Counted from the stretch's first letter, positions 5,231 to 12,173 are shown. The stretch: 12,180 nucleotides of DNA from Candidatus Faecalibacterium faecipullorum (GCA_019118985.1 DWXX01000051.1:1-12180); one strand, 5' to 3'. Numbers and translations: made by a program. Notes: generated by a model not told the origin, from the letters alone.

Positions 5231-7630
5231 ATGGACATCACACACAGGTCCCGGGCCGGGGCGCGCCTTTTGGGCCGGCGGCGGGACCGCTTCTGGCTGA
5301 CGGTGGGGCTGTGCGCCCTGACGGCGGCGCTGATCTTCCTGCCCTTCGTCCTGGTGGACGGGGGCTTTTTCCACTATGCCGGTGACTTCAACGGCCAGCA
5401 GATCGGCTTTTACCGGTATATGAACGGCTTTGTCAAAGGGCAGGGCTACCCCGACGGCCCGGCTTCCATCGGCGGGCAGGCGGTGCCCCGCAATACCTGG
5501 AGCTGGGCCACCGACCTCGGCACCGGCGCCATGAACGGCTATTCGTTCTACCTGTACGGGTCGCCCTTTTTCTGGCTGTCGGTGCTCTTCCCGCAGGGGT
5601 GGCTGCCCTATCTGATGGTCCCGCTGCTGGTGGTCAAGTTCGCGGCGGCGGGGGGCGGGGCCTACCTCTACATGCGCCGCTACGTCCAAAACCTCGACTA
5701 CGCGGTGCTGGCCGCCTGCCTTTACTGCTTTTCGGGCTTTGGGATCTACAACATCTTCTTCAACCACTTCATCGACGTGGTGGCCCTCTTCCCCTGGATG
5801 CTGTGGGCGCTGGACGAGTGCATCTACAGCGGCCGGCGGGGGCTGTTCGCCTTCTTTGTGGCGGTCAACCTGCTGAACAGCTACTTCTTCTTTGCGGGGC
5901 AGGTGGTCTTTCTCTTCATCTACTTCTTCTGCAAGGTGTGGGCGGGGGAGGTAAGGCTGACCCGCCGGCTCTTCGCCACCCTGGCCTTTGAGAGCCTGCT
6001 GGGGGTGGCGCTGGGCTGCCTGCTGGTCTGGCCGGCCTTCCTCTCGCTGCTGCACAACCCCCGCACCACCGACATCTCGTCGGGGTGGGGCTTTCTGACC
6101 TACTCCACCGTGCAGCAGTACCTGGCCATCCTGGTCAGCTGGTTCATGCCCCCCGACTCGCCCTACATCGTCTCGATCTGGTCGGAGGGGACGGTCAAGT
6201 GGACCAGCATGACCGCCTACCTGCCGCTGTGCAGCCTGGCGGGGGTGCTGGCCTTCTGGCGGGCCAAAAAGGGGGACAGCCGCAAGCGGATCGTCGCCGT
6301 ATGCGCCGCCTGCGCCCTGGTGCCGGTGCTGAACAGCGCCTTCTACGCCTTCAACGCCAGCTACTACGCCCGGTGGTACTATATGCCGGTGCTGATGCTG
6401 GCTTCGATGACCGTCTCCGCCTGGGAGGACCCCGACGCCGACCTTGAAAAGCCGGTGGGGATCCTGGTCTGGCTGATGGCGGCCACCCTGGCCTTTGCGG
6501 TGGTGCCGGTGCGGGACGGGGAAAGCTGGACCTTCGGCGTATTGCAGAACCCCGGGCAGTATCTGGCGGTGTTCGGCTTCGGGATGCTGGGGCTGGGGGT
6601 CTACCAGTGGCTGGCCCACGCCCGCAGCTTCGACAGGGCGGGGCAGCGGCGGTTCTGCCGGCAGATGCTGGGGGCGGTGCTGGCCTTCAGCTGCCTGTTC
6701 GGCATCGTCCACATCGGCATCGGCAAGTTCGGGCAGTGGAACTACGACAGCGACCTGGTGGAGCAGTACGAGACCTCCATCGCCATCAGGGACTGGCTGC
6801 CGGCCGGCAGCTACCGGGTGGACACCTACGAGACCCACGACAACCTCGGCCTGTGGATGGACAAGAGCTGCATGCAGTTCTTTGACAGCACGGTGTCGCC
6901 CAGCATTTTGAGCTTTTATTCCTCGCTGGGCTTCACCCGGGACGTGCGCAGCAACCCCGACGCCTACTACTACCAGCTGCGCGGGGTGCTGGGGGTGCGC
7001 TACACCCTGATGCCCGAAGCGGAGCGGGAGAACTTTGAGCAGGTCGCCCCCGGCTGGCAGTACATCGGCAGCTTCGAGGGCTTCGCGGTCTACGAGAACG
7101 AGAACTGGCTGCCCATGGGCTTTACCTACGACTGGTACGCCACCCAGGAACAGCTGGACGACCAGATCACCCAGGACGCCTGCGCGCTGCTGGCCCGGGC
7201 GCTGGTGCTGTCGGATGAGGACATCGCCGCCTACGGCCAGTACCTCGACCCCCTGCCCGCAGAACAGCTGACCGATTTCAGCTACGAGAGCTACCAGGCC
7301 GACATCGCCGCCCGGCGGCAGAGCGCCTGCACCGACTTTGTGATGACCAATTCCGGCTTTTGGGCTGAGATCGCCCTCGAGCAGCCCGAGCTGGTCTTTT
7401 TCCCGGTGCCGTGGGACGAGGGCTTCACCGCCTGCGTCAACGGCGAGGAGGCCGACCTCCTCTGCGTCGACAACGGCCTGATGGCGGTGCTCTGCCCGGC
7501 GGGCGAGAGCCGCGTCGACCTGGTCTATGCCCCGGCGGGGCTGCCCCTCAGCCGGGCGGTCACCCTGGCCGCCCTCCCCGTCTGGCTGGTCTACACCGGC
7601 TATTTTGCCTGGAAGCGCCGCCGCGGCTGA
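5231..7630 (+). CDS. YfhO-family multi-spanning membrane protein (GT-C-like glycosyltransferase)
   Basis: The 799-residue protein fits the YfhO family. Residues 1-20 are basic and cytosolic, followed by a first membrane span at about 21-41. A loop holds the family signature GDFNGQQIGFYRYMN (51-65), in which the Asp of GDF is the likely catalytic or sugar-binding acid. About a dozen hydrophobic spans follow to around residue 500, then a large soluble extracytoplasmic region, a final span near 776-794 and the positive tail KRRRG. In B. subtilis, YfhO works with CsbB in glycosylating lipoteichoic acid from an undecaprenyl-phosphate sugar; that role here is an inference from family. No csbB or gtcA partner is in the window. 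ATG 5231 follows AGAGGG; the frame is open to 5180 but that would begin before the transcript. It is monocistronic, with a promoter at 5161-5189 and a terminator at 7663-7700. Confidence 0.85.
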   Translation: MDITHRSRAGARLLGRRRDRFWLTVGLCALTAALIFLPFVLVDGGFFHYAGDFNGQQIGFYRYMNGFVKGQGYPDGPASIGGQAVPRNTWSWATDLGTGAMNGYSFYLYGSPFFWLSVLFPQGWLPYLMVPLLVVKFAAAGGGAYLYMRRYVQNLDYAVLAACLYCFSGFGIYNIFFNHFIDVVALFPWMLWALDECIYSGRRGLFAFFVAVNLLNSYFFFAGQVVFLFIYFFCKVWAGEVRLTRRLFATLAFESLLGVALGCLLVWPAFLSLLHNPRTTDISSGWGFLTYSTVQQYLAILVSWFMPPDSPYIVSIWSEGTVKWTSMTAYLPLCSLAGVLAFWRAKKGDSRKRIVAVCAACALVPVLNSAFYAFNASYYARWYYMPVLMLASMTVSAWEDPDADLEKPVGILVWLMAATLAFAVVPVRDGESWTFGVLQNPGQYLAVFGFGMLGLGVYQWLAHARSFDRAGQRRFCRQMLGAVLAFSCLFGIVHIGIGKFGQWNYDSDLVEQYETSIAIRDWLPAGSYRVDTYETHDNLGLWMDKSCMQFFDSTVSPSILSFYSSLGFTRDVRSNPDAYYYQLRGVLGVRYTLMPEAERENFEQVAPGWQYIGSFEGFAVYENENWLPMGFTYDWYATQEQLDDQITQDACALLARALVLSDEDIAAYGQYLDPLPAEQLTDFSYESYQADIAARRQSACTDFVMTNSGFWAEIALEQPELVFFPVPWDEGFTACVNGEEADLLCVDNGLMAVLCPAGESRVDLVYAPAGLPLSRAVTLAALPVWLVYTGYFAWKRRRG

Positions 7631-7662
7631 CCTGAAAGCAAAAACAAGCAAAAAAGCGCAAA

Positions 7663-7700
7663 GCCCCCGCCCCTCCCGAAGGAGGAGCGGGGGCGTTTTT
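7663..7700. terminator. Intrinsic terminator, probably bidirectional
   Basis: The stem GCCCCCGC/GCGGGGGC (7663-7670 with 7687-7694) is extended by CCTCC/GGAGG across one mismatch, with a CGAA loop. On the plus strand it is followed by GTTTTT (7695-7700), ending the YfhO transcript. On the minus strand a T6 run follows about 7 nt beyond the stem, and the stem starts about 30 nt past the DUF1836 stop, so it can also end that convergent transcript, less efficiently. Confidence 0.85.
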
Positions 7701-7730
7701 GCAGCCGTACCGGCCAGGGCGCAGCGCCGG

Positions 7731-8279
7731 TCAGTTCAGATCGTCCAGAATATCCGGCCAGAGGGCCTCGGCCTGGCGCAGCGCGTCGAACCAGCAGTCC
7801 AGGTAGAGCTTGTGGGCCGCCGGGATGATGGTGCGCCGCAGCAGGAACTGCTCGTCGGTCAGTTCGGTGTCGGCGGGACGGTCGAAGGGGCGCAGCCCGA
7901 ACACCGAGCCCACCGCGGCCTCCAGCTCGCAGCAGAAGGTGTTGTAGGCGCGCTCGGCAGTGCAGACCTCCTGCTGGATGGCGAACAGCATCTGGATATT
8001 CTCCATCGGCAGGACGTTCTTGACCACCAGGATGTAGATCAGGTAGCCGATCTGATCCCGGGTGTATTTTTTGCGGACCGGGTGGGTGATAAGACCCTTT
8101 TTGACATAGTTGCTGACCATGGAGCCGGTCAGCTCGACCCCGCTGAAGGTGCGGAAATGACTGTTCACATACTGGACGGTCTGGTCGAGGTACAGCCCCA
8201 TCCCGGGCAGCTGTGCGTACCGGGGCAGGGTAAAGCCCGCGGCCGAGGCCGCTACACGGCGTTTCGTTTCTTCATTCAT
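7731..8279 (-). CDS. DUF1836 family protein (possible MerR-like DNA-binding regulator)
   Basis: The 182-residue protein has a DUF1836 core at about residues 16-120. It contains FTLPRYAQLPGMGLYLDQTVQYV, then a winged-helix-like stretch (ELTGSMVSNYVKKGLI, about 50-65), then KKYTRDQIGYLIYILVVKNVL. The SMVSNYVKKGLI plus RKKYTRDQI pattern resembles the HTH and wing of MerR-type regulators, which suggests DNA binding, but DUF1836 has no proven function to my knowledge. The C-terminal third is helical and Cys-containing (NTFCCELEAA). No membrane segment is seen. ATG 8279 has no Shine-Dalgarno, and TATACT ends 6 nt before it, so the mRNA may be leaderless. The gene is divergent from the DegV gene, which makes it a candidate regulator of that gene (inference). 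Confidence 0.8.
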   Translation of the reverse strand: MNEETKRRVAASAAGFTLPRYAQLPGMGLYLDQTVQYVNSHFRTFSGVELTGSMVSNYVKKGLITHPVRKKYTRDQIGYLIYILVVKNVLPMENIQMLFAIQQEVCTAERAYNTFCCELEAAVGSVFGLRPFDRPADTELTDEQFLLRRTIIPAAHKLYLDCWFDALRQAEALWPDILDDLN

Positions 8280-8285
8280 GGTTTA

Positions 8286-8313
8286 AGTATACATCGAAAC
8301 GCCTGAAAGTCAA
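8286..8313 (-). promoter_or_regulatory. DUF1836 promoter, positioned for a leaderless mRNA
   Basis: Minus strand: TTGACT at 8313-8308, a 16-bp spacer, and TATACT at 8291-8286. Only TAAACC lies between the -10 and the ATG at 8279, so transcription starting 7 nt downstream would begin on the A of the start codon. The boxes are good matches; leaderless translation is inferred from the geometry and the lack of a ribosome binding site. Confidence 0.7.
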
Positions 8314-8351
8314 GAGCGGCGAAAACCTTTTGTTAAGATTTTTATATGCAG

Positions 8352-8380
8352 TTGACAAGTTCTTTGAAAACTGATATCAT
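8352..8380 (+). promoter_or_regulatory. DegV-family gene promoter (strong)
   Basis: TTGACA at 8352-8357, a 17-bp spacer, and TATCAT at 8375-8380 preceded by TGA (extended -10). The predicted start is near 8387. The leader of about 45 nt holds a GC-only small hairpin (CGGCC at 8398-8402, GGCCG at 8406-8410) 7 nt before the GGAG ribosome binding site at 8418-8421. Confidence 0.8.
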
Positions 8381-8431
8381 AAAGTCAGAACTACGCCCGG
8401 CCGCCGGCCGCGGGATTGGAGATGTGCTTGT

Positions 8432-9283
8432 ATGTTGAAACGTAAAGTGGTTGTGGACTCGTCGTCCAACCTGACCGCCCTGCCGGGGGTGGATTTCGCC
8501 TGCGTGCCCCTCAAGATCATCACCGATGAGCAGGAGTATGTGGACGGGCCGGGCACCGACGCCTTTGAGATGGCCCGCACCCTGCGCAGCTATAAGGGCA
8601 AGAGCTCGACCTCCTGCCCCAACGTGGGGGACTTTCTGGCGGCGTACGCCGGCGCGGACGAGGTCTTTGTGGTGACCATCACCGGCACCCTGTCGGGCTG
8701 CAACAACGCCGCCCGGATGGCCGCCGAGGAATACCAGGACGCAAACCCCGGCGCCCGGGTCTTTGTGCTGGACAGCCTGTCCACCGGGCCCGAGATGTGC
8801 CTGCTGGCCGCCCGGCTGGCGGCCCTCTGCCAGACCGACGCCGCCTTTGACGACATCTGCGCCGCGGTGACCGCCTATGCCGAACACACCCACCTGCTGT
8901 TCTCCCTCGAGTCGCTGAACAACCTCGCCCGCAACGGCCGGGTCAAGCTGACGGCGGCGGTGGTGGCCCGGGCGCTGGGCATCCGGGTGCTGGGCGAAGC
9001 GAGCGACCAGGGCGAGCTTGCCATCATCTGCAAGACCCGCGGCGAGCACGGCGTGCTGGAGCGGCTGGTCCTCGAGATGAAGGGCCACGGCTTTGCCGGC
9101 GGGCCGGTGCAGATCGCCCACTGCGACAACGAAAAGGCGGCCCGCCGCCTCAAGCTGATGATCGACGCCATCTGGCCGGACGCCGAGGTGGAGATCGTGC
9201 CCTGCGGGGCGCTGTGCAGCTTCTACGCCGAGCTGGGCGGGCTGCTGGTGGGCTATCAGGACGCGCAGGCCCCCGCGCTGTAA
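8432..9283 (+). CDS. DegV family fatty-acid-binding protein (FakB-like)
   Basis: DegV/FakB proteins hold a single fatty acid in the cytosol. The FakB members present it to the kinase FakA, which makes acyl-phosphate for phospholipid synthesis. The 283 residues show the family pattern: KVVVDSSSNL at the N-terminus (5-14), the STSCPNVGDFL motif (59-69, normally TSQP in close relatives), ITGTLSGCNNAA (83-94, normally SGTYNSA-like, around the head-group site), LDSLSTGPEMCLL (113-125), and a C-terminal domain ending in SFYAELGGLLVGY. TSCP in place of the common TSQP is a variation. No FakA is in the window, so kinase partnership is unproven. ATG 8432 is 10 nt after GGAG. The gene is monocistronic, between a strong promoter and the terminator at 9302-9340. 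Confidence 0.88.
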   Translation: MLKRKVVVDSSSNLTALPGVDFACVPLKIITDEQEYVDGPGTDAFEMARTLRSYKGKSSTSCPNVGDFLAAYAGADEVFVVTITGTLSGCNNAARMAAEEYQDANPGARVFVLDSLSTGPEMCLLAARLAALCQTDAAFDDICAAVTAYAEHTHLLFSLESLNNLARNGRVKLTAAVVARALGIRVLGEASDQGELAIICKTRGEHGVLERLVLEMKGHGFAGGPVQIAHCDNEKAARRLKLMIDAIWPDAEVEIVPCGALCSFYAELGGLLVGYQDAQAPAL

Positions 9284-9301
9284 ACAGAACCGAAACGAAC
9301 G

Positions 9302-9340
9302 GACAGGGCTGGTACAACTGTACCGGCCCTGTCTCTTTTT
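9302..9340 (+). terminator. Terminator of the DegV-family gene
   Basis: A 14-bp stem (9302-9315 with 9320-9333, one G-T wobble) has an AACT loop and is followed directly by TCTTTTT. It starts 18 nt after the stop codon. This is a textbook intrinsic terminator that separates the DegV gene from cls. Confidence 0.93.
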
Positions 9341-9351
9341 GTCGCGCCGGG

Positions 9352-9380
9352 TTGCAAAACGGCGGCGGGGGCGGTATACT
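9352..9380 (+). promoter_or_regulatory. cls promoter
   Basis: TTGCAA at 9352-9357, a 17-bp GC-rich spacer, and TATACT at 9375-9380. The predicted start near 9387 leaves a leader of about 28 nt containing AAAGGAGGG. Confidence 0.7.
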
Positions 9381-9414
9381 GTGGGTACCGTACACCCTGT
9401 CAAAGGAGGGCGCC

Positions 9415-10941
9415 ATGTTCAAACTGCCTGTCGTGAAATTTTTCAGCCGCCTGGTCAACCGGGTCACCGTCACCTTCCTGCTCATTCTGATCGAGCTGGG
9501 GTGGATGCTGTCGGTCTACCAGCGCCTGAGCGACCACCTGACCTGGCTGAACGCCGCCATGACCCTGCTCAGCGCCGTCATCATCCTCTTTCTGGTGCGG
9601 CGGGACGAGAACCCCGCCTACACCATCGCGTGGATGGCCCTGATCGGCCTGACGCCGGTGTTCGGGGGGCTGATGTATCTATTGTGGGGCAACAAGCGCC
9701 CATCCCGCCGGATGCGCCGCCGGATGGCCGCCGTCGACCGCCGCCACCGGGACCTCGCCGCGCAGGCGCCGGGGCAGACCGACGGGCTGGACGGGCGGGC
9801 CGCCGCCCTCAGCCGGTATGTGGCCCGCTATGGCCCGTGGCCTGCCTGGCAGGACACCGCCTGCGCGTATTACCCCAGCGGGGAGGAGATGTTCCCCCAC
9901 CTGCTGGAGGACCTGCGCCGGGCCGAGAAGTTCATCTTCCTCGAGACCTTCATCATCCGCCCCGGGGTGATGTGGAACGCCGTGGAGGAGATACTGCGCG
10001 AAAAGGCCGCCGCCGGGGTGGACGTGCGGGTGATCTACGACGACATGGGCTGCCTGACCACCGTGCCGTCGGGCTTTGTCATCCGGCTGGAGCAGGCGCA
10101 TATCCGCTGCATCCCCTTTAACCCGGTGGTGCCGCTGGTCTCGCTGGTGATGAACCACCGCGACCACCGCAAGATCGTGGTCATCGACGGCAACGTGGCC
10201 TACAACGGCGGGACCAACTTTGCCGACGAATATATCAACGCGGAAGAGCGGTTCGGCTACTGGAAGGACGCCGCCATCCGGCTGGAAGGGGCCGCGGTCT
10301 GGAACTTCACCCTGATGTTCCTCAACTTCTGGAACGCCTTCCGCCCCATGGAGGAGGACTACCGCCCCTACCGCCCCAGCTGCAAAGCCGCGCCGGACGG
10401 GGTGGTGCAGCCCTACGCCGACAGCCCCCTGGACGAAGAGCGGCTGGCCGAGAGCGTCTACCGCGACATCATCGACCAGGCGCGGGAGTACGTCTATATC
10501 TACACCCCCTACCTCGCCATCGGGGAGGATATGCTCAATTCCCTCAAGCTGGCGGCCAAGCGCGGGGTGGACGTCCGGCTCATCCTGCCCGGCATCCCGG
10601 ACAAGAAGATGGTGTTCCGGCTCAGCCGGTCGTACTACCTGCCCCTGCTGCGCGCCGGGGTCAAGGTGTATGAGTTCACCCCCGGCTTTGTCCACTCCAA
10701 GTGCTATGTGTCGGACGGCCGCGTCGCGGTGGTGGGCAGCATCAACATGGACTACCGCAGCCTCTACCTCCACTTCGAGTGCGGCACCCTGCTGATGGGG
10801 TCGAGCCAGGTGGCGGCGGTGCGGGAGGACTTTGACCGCACCTTCCCCGCCTGCCGGGCCATCGCCGTCTCCGATTGCCGGACCAGCCTGCTGGGCACCC
10901 TCTTCGACGATCTGCTCCGTCTGGTCAGCCCGCTGCTGTGA
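9415..10941 (+). CDS. cls: Cardiolipin synthase (PLD superfamily)
   Basis: Cls joins two phosphatidylglycerol molecules to make cardiolipin and glycerol at the cytoplasmic membrane. The 508 residues have the standard layout. Hydrophobic spans lie at about 18-37, 44-62 and 70-91; the first pair is the usual N-terminal hairpin and the third ends in the family MYLLWGNKRPSRRMRRR segment. Two phospholipase D HKD motifs follow: HRKIVVID (H251, K253, D258) leading into GGTN, and HSKCYVSD (H427, K429, D434) leading into GSINMDYRS. Both catalytic sites are intact, so the enzyme should be active. ATG 9415 follows AAAGGAGGG at the right spacing. The frame is open upstream into the DegV gene but that would cross a terminator and a promoter. 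The lipoprotein gene follows 81 bp later without a clear terminator. Confidence 0.95.
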   Translation: MFKLPVVKFFSRLVNRVTVTFLLILIELGWMLSVYQRLSDHLTWLNAAMTLLSAVIILFLVRRDENPAYTIAWMALIGLTPVFGGLMYLLWGNKRPSRRMRRRMAAVDRRHRDLAAQAPGQTDGLDGRAAALSRYVARYGPWPAWQDTACAYYPSGEEMFPHLLEDLRRAEKFIFLETFIIRPGVMWNAVEEILREKAAAGVDVRVIYDDMGCLTTVPSGFVIRLEQAHIRCIPFNPVVPLVSLVMNHRDHRKIVVIDGNVAYNGGTNFADEYINAEERFGYWKDAAIRLEGAAVWNFTLMFLNFWNAFRPMEEDYRPYRPSCKAAPDGVVQPYADSPLDEERLAESVYRDIIDQAREYVYIYTPYLAIGEDMLNSLKLAAKRGVDVRLILPGIPDKKMVFRLSRSYYLPLLRAGVKVYEFTPGFVHSKCYVSDGRVAVVGSINMDYRSLYLHFECGTLLMGSSQVAAVREDFDRTFPACRAIAVSDCRTSLLGTLFDDLLRLVSPLL

Positions 10942-10972
10942 GCCGGCGCGCATAACCCCGGCGCGGGCGGGG

Positions 10973-10978
10973 CATACT
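10973..10978 (+). promoter_or_regulatory. Possible weak promoter of the lipoprotein gene
   Basis: CATACT sits in the same local setting (a GC-only stretch then xATACTG) as the -10 boxes at 5184-5189 and 9375-9380, but no -35 is seen. A small hairpin (GCCCC at 10989-10993, GGGGC at 10999-11003) follows. Read-through from cls is the alternative. Confidence 0.35.
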
Positions 10979-11022
10979 GGCTCCAAAAGCCCCGGCAAGG
11001 GGCGTGCAAAGGGAGCGAGACT

Positions 11023-11640
11023 ATGAGAGCATATGGTTGGAAGGGCGCGGCGCTGGCCGCGCTGACCGCGGCGGCGCTGCTGGCGGGCTGCGGCCGGATG
11101 GATGATTCGTCGTCGTCGGGCTCGTCGTCGATGAGTTCGTCGGCGGGCAGCGCGTCGAGCGGCGCGGGCAGCGTGGGCGGCGCCGGCAGCGCCGGGGCGG
11201 AGGACTGGAAAGCCGGCCTCGCCCTTATCGCGGACGCCGAGCCCGCCGGGGACAAGGGCGGCGAGGTGAGCACCATCGCCGCCGCCGTCCTGCTGGACGG
11301 GGAGGGCCGGATCCGCCGGGTGGTGCTGGACGAGCTGGAAGCCGCCGTCGCCCCCGCCGAGGACGGCAGCCTGACTTTGCCCGAGGACCTGCGCAGCAAA
11401 CGCCAGAAGGGCGACGAGGACTACCCCCTCGACAAAGTCTCTTCCATCGGCAAGGGCTGGGCCGAGCAGGCCGACGCCCTGGCCGGGCATCTGGTGGGGA
11501 TGACCGCCGACGAGGTGGCCCGCCTTGCCACCGATGAGGAGGGCTATGCCGCCGACCCCGACCTGCTGGCCGGCTGCACCATCAAGGTGGACCGCTACCG
11601 CGACGCGGTGGCCGAAGCCTGCCGGCAGGCCGACCGGTAA
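11023..11640 (+). CDS. Uncharacterised lipoprotein with Ser/Gly/Ala-rich linker
   Basis: The 205-residue protein has a type II signal peptide: a short basic start (MRAYGWKG), a hydrophobic core and the lipobox LLAGC with the lipidated Cys at 23. It should therefore be anchored on the outer face of the membrane. Residues 27-58 form a Ser/Gly/Ala linker encoded by runs of TCG. The folded part (about 60-205) has a beta-rich stretch (VSTIAAAVLLDGEGRIRRVVLDE), then the charged SKRQKGDEDYPLDKVSSIGKGWAEQADALAGHLVGMTADEV and a helical end. Similar DGEGxI and SSIGKxWxEQ patterns occur, from memory, in uncharacterised lipoproteins of Clostridia. A distant link to FMN-binding lipoproteins is conceivable, but no flavinylation-type SGAT motif is present, so I assign no function. 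ATG 11023 follows AAAGGGAG. Confidence 0.8.
   Translation: MRAYGWKGAALAALTAAALLAGCGRMDDSSSSGSSSMSSSAGSASSGAGSVGGAGSAGAEDWKAGLALIADAEPAGDKGGEVSTIAAAVLLDGEGRIRRVVLDELEAAVAPAEDGSLTLPEDLRSKRQKGDEDYPLDKVSSIGKGWAEQADALAGHLVGMTADEVARLATDEEGYAADPDLLAGCTIKVDRYRDAVAEACRQADR
11107..11142 (+). repeat. TCG trinucleotide runs in the lipoprotein linker
   Basis: TCG is repeated four times at 11107-11118, three times at 11122-11130 and twice at 11137-11142, all in frame as serine codons. Slippage would change linker length without breaking the frame. Confidence 0.7.
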
Positions 11641-11691
11641 AATAGATAGTTTCCTGCGCCCAAAAGACGCACGGATTGTCTAAAAATGCGC

Positions 11692-11720
11692 TTGCAAATT
11701 CATGCAGGCTGCACTATAAT
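11692..11720 (+). promoter_or_regulatory. MATE gene promoter (strong)
   Basis: TTGCAA at 11692-11697, a 17-bp spacer, and a perfect TATAAT at 11715-11720. The predicted start near 11727 gives a leader of about 80 nt before ATG 11808. The stretch 11641-11691 before it shows no convincing terminator for the lipoprotein gene. Confidence 0.85.
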
Positions 11721-11725
11721 GTCTC

Positions 11726-11780
11726 CGTTCTATTGGAACGTATCACAGAGCGTCTCATCCGGTGCGGATGGGGCGCTTTT
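11726..11780 (+). terminator. Structured leader with terminator-like hairpin (putative attenuator)
   Basis: Two hairpins lie in the MATE 5' leader. The first is CGTTC (11726-11730) with GAACG (11736-11740) and a 5-nt loop, almost at the predicted RNA 5' end. The second is a 12-bp stem, 11749-11760 with 11766-11777, with two G-T wobbles and a GGTGC loop, followed by TTTTC. The second looks like a short-tract intrinsic terminator placed between promoter and gene, the usual layout of a transcription attenuator. I see no match to a known riboswitch consensus. The T tract is short and the RNA may instead simply shape the leader. Confidence 0.5.
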
Positions 11781-11807
11781 CACGGGAAAAAACGAGGGGG
11801 ACACACT

Positions 11808-12173
11808 ATGACCAAAGATATGACCCAGGGCCGTCCGCTGCAGCTGATCCTGCTGTTCGCCGTGCCGCTGATGCTGGGCAGCCTGTTCCAGCAGTTTTAC
11901 AACATGGCCGACACCATCATCGTGGGGCGGTTCGTCGGGGTGGAGGCGCTGGCCGCCGTCGGCAGCGTCGGGGGGCTGAGCTACCTGGTGCTGGGCTTTG
12001 TCAACGGCATCGCCTGCGGCTTCGCCATCCCGCTGGCCCGGTGCTTCGGCGCCAAGGACGAGAGCGGGATGCGCCGCTACACCGCCAACGCGGTCTGGCT
12101 GTCGGCGGCTTTTACGCGCTGCGCCTCCGTCTGCACGACGGCGCGCGTGAGCAGATGGCCCACGCTGTCGTGA
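11808..12173 (+). pseudogene. MATE-family efflux transporter, truncated N-terminal part
   Basis: MATE proteins export drugs or other cations using a Na+ or H+ gradient and are normally about 450 residues with 12 membrane spans. The first 102 residues are a good family match. They carry the MTKDMTQGRPLQLILLFAVP start, span 1 with PLMLGSLFQQFYNMADTIIVG, RFVGVEALAAVGSVG, span 2 (LSYLVLGFVNGIACGFAIP) and RCFGAKDESGMRRYTANAVWLSAAF. After Phe102 (12113) the sequence no longer resembles MATE and stops at TGA 12171, giving 121 residues. From there the opposite strand codes for a kinase fragment. The gene is therefore broken by a rearrangement, or the join is artificial. ATG 11808 follows GAGGGGG with a 7-nt gap. 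Expression may be governed by the hairpin leader. Confidence 0.8.

Noticed and set aside
5092..5241. N-terminal extension of yfbR to 5241
   Set aside because: It covers the yfbR promoter. ATG 5091 has a perfect ribosome binding site and matches the E. coli YfbR start residue by residue.
5162..7651. 829-codon minus-strand frame over the YfhO gene
   Set aside because: Longer than the true gene but repetitive in Gly/Val/Ala/His/Gln with no membrane spans or motifs. The plus frame has a promoter, ribosome binding site, family signature and terminator.
9214..9414. N-terminal extension of cls into the DegV gene
   Set aside because: It would cross a strong terminator and the cls promoter. ATG 9415 has AAAGGAGGG and begins where the family begins.
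9679..11490. 603-codon minus-strand frame over cls and the lipoprotein gene
   Set aside because: It spans two real genes and an intergenic region and shows only shadow composition.
11676..11807. In-frame upstream extension of the MATE gene
   Set aside because: It starts upstream of the TTGCAA/TATAAT promoter and reads through the leader hairpins; ATG 11808 has GAGGGGG.
11726..11807. Known riboswitch class in the MATE leader
   Set aside because: The loops and junctions do not match the guanidine, fluoride, preQ1, SAM or T-box consensus patterns that I can recall, so only a generic attenuator is claimed.
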